From: JAJPKK01 sp963747835
Lineage (GTDB): Bacteria; Pseudomonadota; Alphaproteobacteria; Rhizobiales; Xanthobacteraceae
Length of the DNA stretch: 64,000 nt
Direction: 5' to 3'
NCBI GenBank assembly: GCA_963747835.1
Contig: CAVVGO010000001.1
Span: 62,001 to 126,000, forward strand
Every line of letters begins with the position of its first letter. Position 1 is the first letter of the stretch. Below the pieces are notes generated by a model. That model did not search any database. It was not told the DNA's origin and saw nothing but the letters and a program-made list of their open reading frames with translations. Of this stretch, positions 62,548 through 64,000 are shown in pieces. Position numbers and translations under genes: made by a program.

Positions 62548-64000
62548 ATGACGGTTGACGCGAGGCGGCTAACGCCAGATCGACTCACGCGAGCACGGAC
62601 GAGCGCAACTGGCCGCCGCGGCTCGCCCAGGAAGCAAGGCTGCGCGAACTCGACCGGGCAGTCACTGCCGAGCGAGCCGATCGCGACGCCACTGCGCCCG
62701 CGACCATCGAGACACTGCGTCGAACGCGCCGCACTCCTCAACGCGCTCGGCCGGCCCGCCGACGCCCGGGAAGCCTATCTCGACGTGCTCAGCGGGCGCC
62801 CGATCCATTTCGCCGCGCTCAATGATTTCGGCGCGCTGCTGGTGGCGACGGGCTACGGGACCGCCGCCCGCACCGTGTATGCGGAAGCGGTCCGGCGCCA
62901 TCCGGACAATCCCAAGGGACACGTGAACCTCGCCAACCTGCTGCTGCGCGGCGGCGAGCTCGCGGCTGCGCGGCAGCATTTCGAGATCGCGTTGCGGCTC
63001 GATCCCGGTCATCCGCACGCCCATCAGGGACTGGGCTCTGCGCTCGCCGAACTCGGCGATCGCGCGGGTGCGGTGCGGCATCGCCGCGAGGGATTTGCCA
63101 AGAATTTTATCACCACCCTGCCGTATCGCGGGACGGCGCCGCCGCTGCCGGTGCTGCTCCTGGTGTCGGCGGAGGGCGGCGACATCCCGACGGCATCGCT
63201 CTTGGACGATCGGATTTTCCTCGTTTCGGCCGTGGTCGCGGAATTCTTCGATCCCGCTGCACCGCTGCCGCCGCATCGCCTGGTATTCAATGCTATCGGA
63301 GACGCGGACTTGTGCCGGCCGGCACTCGAAGCCGCGGCCGCGCTCGTCGCCCGCACGGCGGCTCCCGTCATCAACCGCCCGGAATCGGTGCTCAAAACTG
63401 GCCGGATCGCCAACGCGCGGCGGCTCGGTGCCCTCGCCGGCGTGACCGCGCCCGCCATGGTGAGCTTGCCTCGTGCGTCGTTGGCCGCGCCGGAGGCGGT
63501 CGCGGCGCTTCCTCGCGAAGGCCTTGGATTTCCGCTGCTGTTGCGAACGCCCGGCTGCCACACCGGCCGCAATTTCGTGCGGGTCGACGCCGCGGCCGAC
63601 CTCGCGACCGCGGCTGCTGCATTGCCGGGCGACGAACTTTTGGCGATTGACTATCTCGATGCCCGCGGTCCCGACGGCAACGCCCGCAAGTACCGCGCCA
63701 TGATGATCGATGGCCGCATCTATCCGCTGCACCTCGCTGTCTCGCGGCACTGGAAGGTGCATTATTTCACCGCCGATATGGCGGACGATCCCGGTCACCG
63801 CCGCGAGGACGCTGCCTTTCTCGACGACATGCCGAACGTGATCGGGGCGAAGGCCATGGCGGCGCTCGAACGTGTCGCGCAGGCCCTCGGCCTCGATTAT
63901 GCCGGCATAGACTTCGGCCTTGGGCCCGACGGCAACGTCCTGCTGTTCGAAGCCAACGCCACAATGGTGGTGGCTGCGCCCGACCCCGACAAGCGGTGGG
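62548..64000 (+). CDS. TPR and ATP-grasp protein, partial at window end
   Basis: The ATG at 62548 lies three bases after the decarboxylase stop. From about 62725 to the window end one frame is open. TPR-like repeats come first (NPKGHVNLANLLLRGGELAA; HPHAHQGLGSALAELGDRAG), then an ATP-grasp-like domain (KYRAMMIDGRIYPLHLAVSR; DYAGIDFGLGPDGNVLLFEA) of the RimK/glutathione-synthase style. Such ligases join an amine to a carboxylate with ATP. A short patch near 62600-62720 is out of frame. The C-terminus lies beyond the window. The pairing suggests that it might ligate the amine made by the decarboxylase. Confidence 0.75.
   Translation, partial: MTVDARRLTPDRLTRARTSATGRRGSPRKQGCANSTGQSLPSEPIATPLRPRPSRHCVERAALLNALGRPADAREAYLDVLSGRPIHFAALNDFGALLVATGYGTAARTVYAEAVRRHPDNPKGHVNLANLLLRGGELAAARQHFEIALRLDPGHPHAHQGLGSALAELGDRAGAVRHRREGFAKNFITTLPYRGTAPPLPVLLLVSAEGGDIPTASLLDDRIFLVSAVVAEFFDPAAPLPPHRLVFNAIGDADLCRPALEAAAALVARTAAPVINRPESVLKTGRIANARRLGALAGVTAPAMVSLPRASLAAPEAVAALPREGLGFPLLLRTPGCHTGRNFVRVDAAADLATAAAALPGDELLAIDYLDARGPDGNARKYRAMMIDGRIYPLHLAVSRHWKVHYFTADMADDPGHRREDAAFLDDMPNVIGAKAMAALERVAQALGLDYAGIDFGLGPDGNVLLFEANATMVVAAPDPDKRW

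Noticed and set aside
62662..63798. Minus-strand frame of 378 codons near the window end
   Set aside because: The plus strand encodes a coherent TPR/ATP-grasp protein here.
1..64000. tRNA or rRNA genes, insertion sequences, prophage
   Set aside because: None was recognised by reading both strands; no transposase, integrase or phage structural motif appears in any frame.

Overview
This is a high-GC alphaproteobacterial chromosome segment, most likely from the Hyphomicrobiales (Rhizobiales; Bradyrhizobium/Xanthobacteraceae-like). The evidence is a circularly permuted two-piece tmRNA gene next to an alphaproteobacterial-type SspB, the fumC-DUF4169-RHH block, the thyA-folA-hflK-hflC-DUF2065-degP-serB-miaA order, and tripartite tricarboxylate (Bug) transport genes. 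I see no phage, insertion sequence, CRISPR array, tRNA or rRNA gene. It reads as a free-living, metabolically broad organism.

Layout. 1-13 kb: the end of a CoA-transferase, several secreted proteins (one with three internal repeats and a very His-rich tail, one with an EF-hand-like loop), a PHB-depolymerase-type esterase, prmA-pepP, an EamA permease behind twin DnaA boxes, an orphan ParA, and two GlcG/HbpS paralogues. 13-25 kb: UvrD helicase, a MetX-like hydrolase, a hot-dog thioesterase, a GlcD/LDHD flavoprotein, a giant AsmA protein, and fumC with its two small partners. 25-32.7 kb: a dihaem cytochrome c, parvulin and HupE/UreJ-type group, two small membrane proteins, a PAP2-like phosphatase, a LysR regulator and a Bug binding protein. 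32.8-41.9 kb: a metal locus with TonB-ExbD-ExbB, a TonB-dependent receptor, a beta-barrel-like protein, a His-rich protein, a HoxN/NixA Ni/Co permease, a cytochrome c' and a divergent RcnR-type repressor. Matching G-tract operator-like sites lie before the receptor and between the cytochrome and the repressor. 41.9-46.8 kb: sspB, ssrA, a split chromate transporter and tctBA. 46.9-54.6 kb: the thyA to miaA block. 54.6-64 kb: an MsrQ-like protein, a MocR regulator, DUF983, RMD1, DUF6152, two more copies of the EF-hand-like family, and a PLP decarboxylase followed by a TPR/ATP-grasp protein that runs off the window.

How genes work together. TonB-ExbBD can energise the outer-membrane receptor, and HoxN can carry Ni2+/Co2+ across the inner membrane. 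The RcnR-like protein keeps the His-Cys-His-His metal ligands, so it probably senses Ni/Co and binds the G-tract sites. ssrA tags stalled nascent proteins and the neighbouring SspB would hand them to ClpXP. The decarboxylase and ATP-grasp pair suggests amine formation followed by ligation.

Quality caveat. Single-base frame changes are frequent in roughly 44.9-53.6 kb and 60.5-62.7 kb, with only a few elsewhere. They hit housekeeping genes while the protein motifs survive in the alternate frames, so I read them mainly as sequence or assembly errors. Ends of those genes are approximate.
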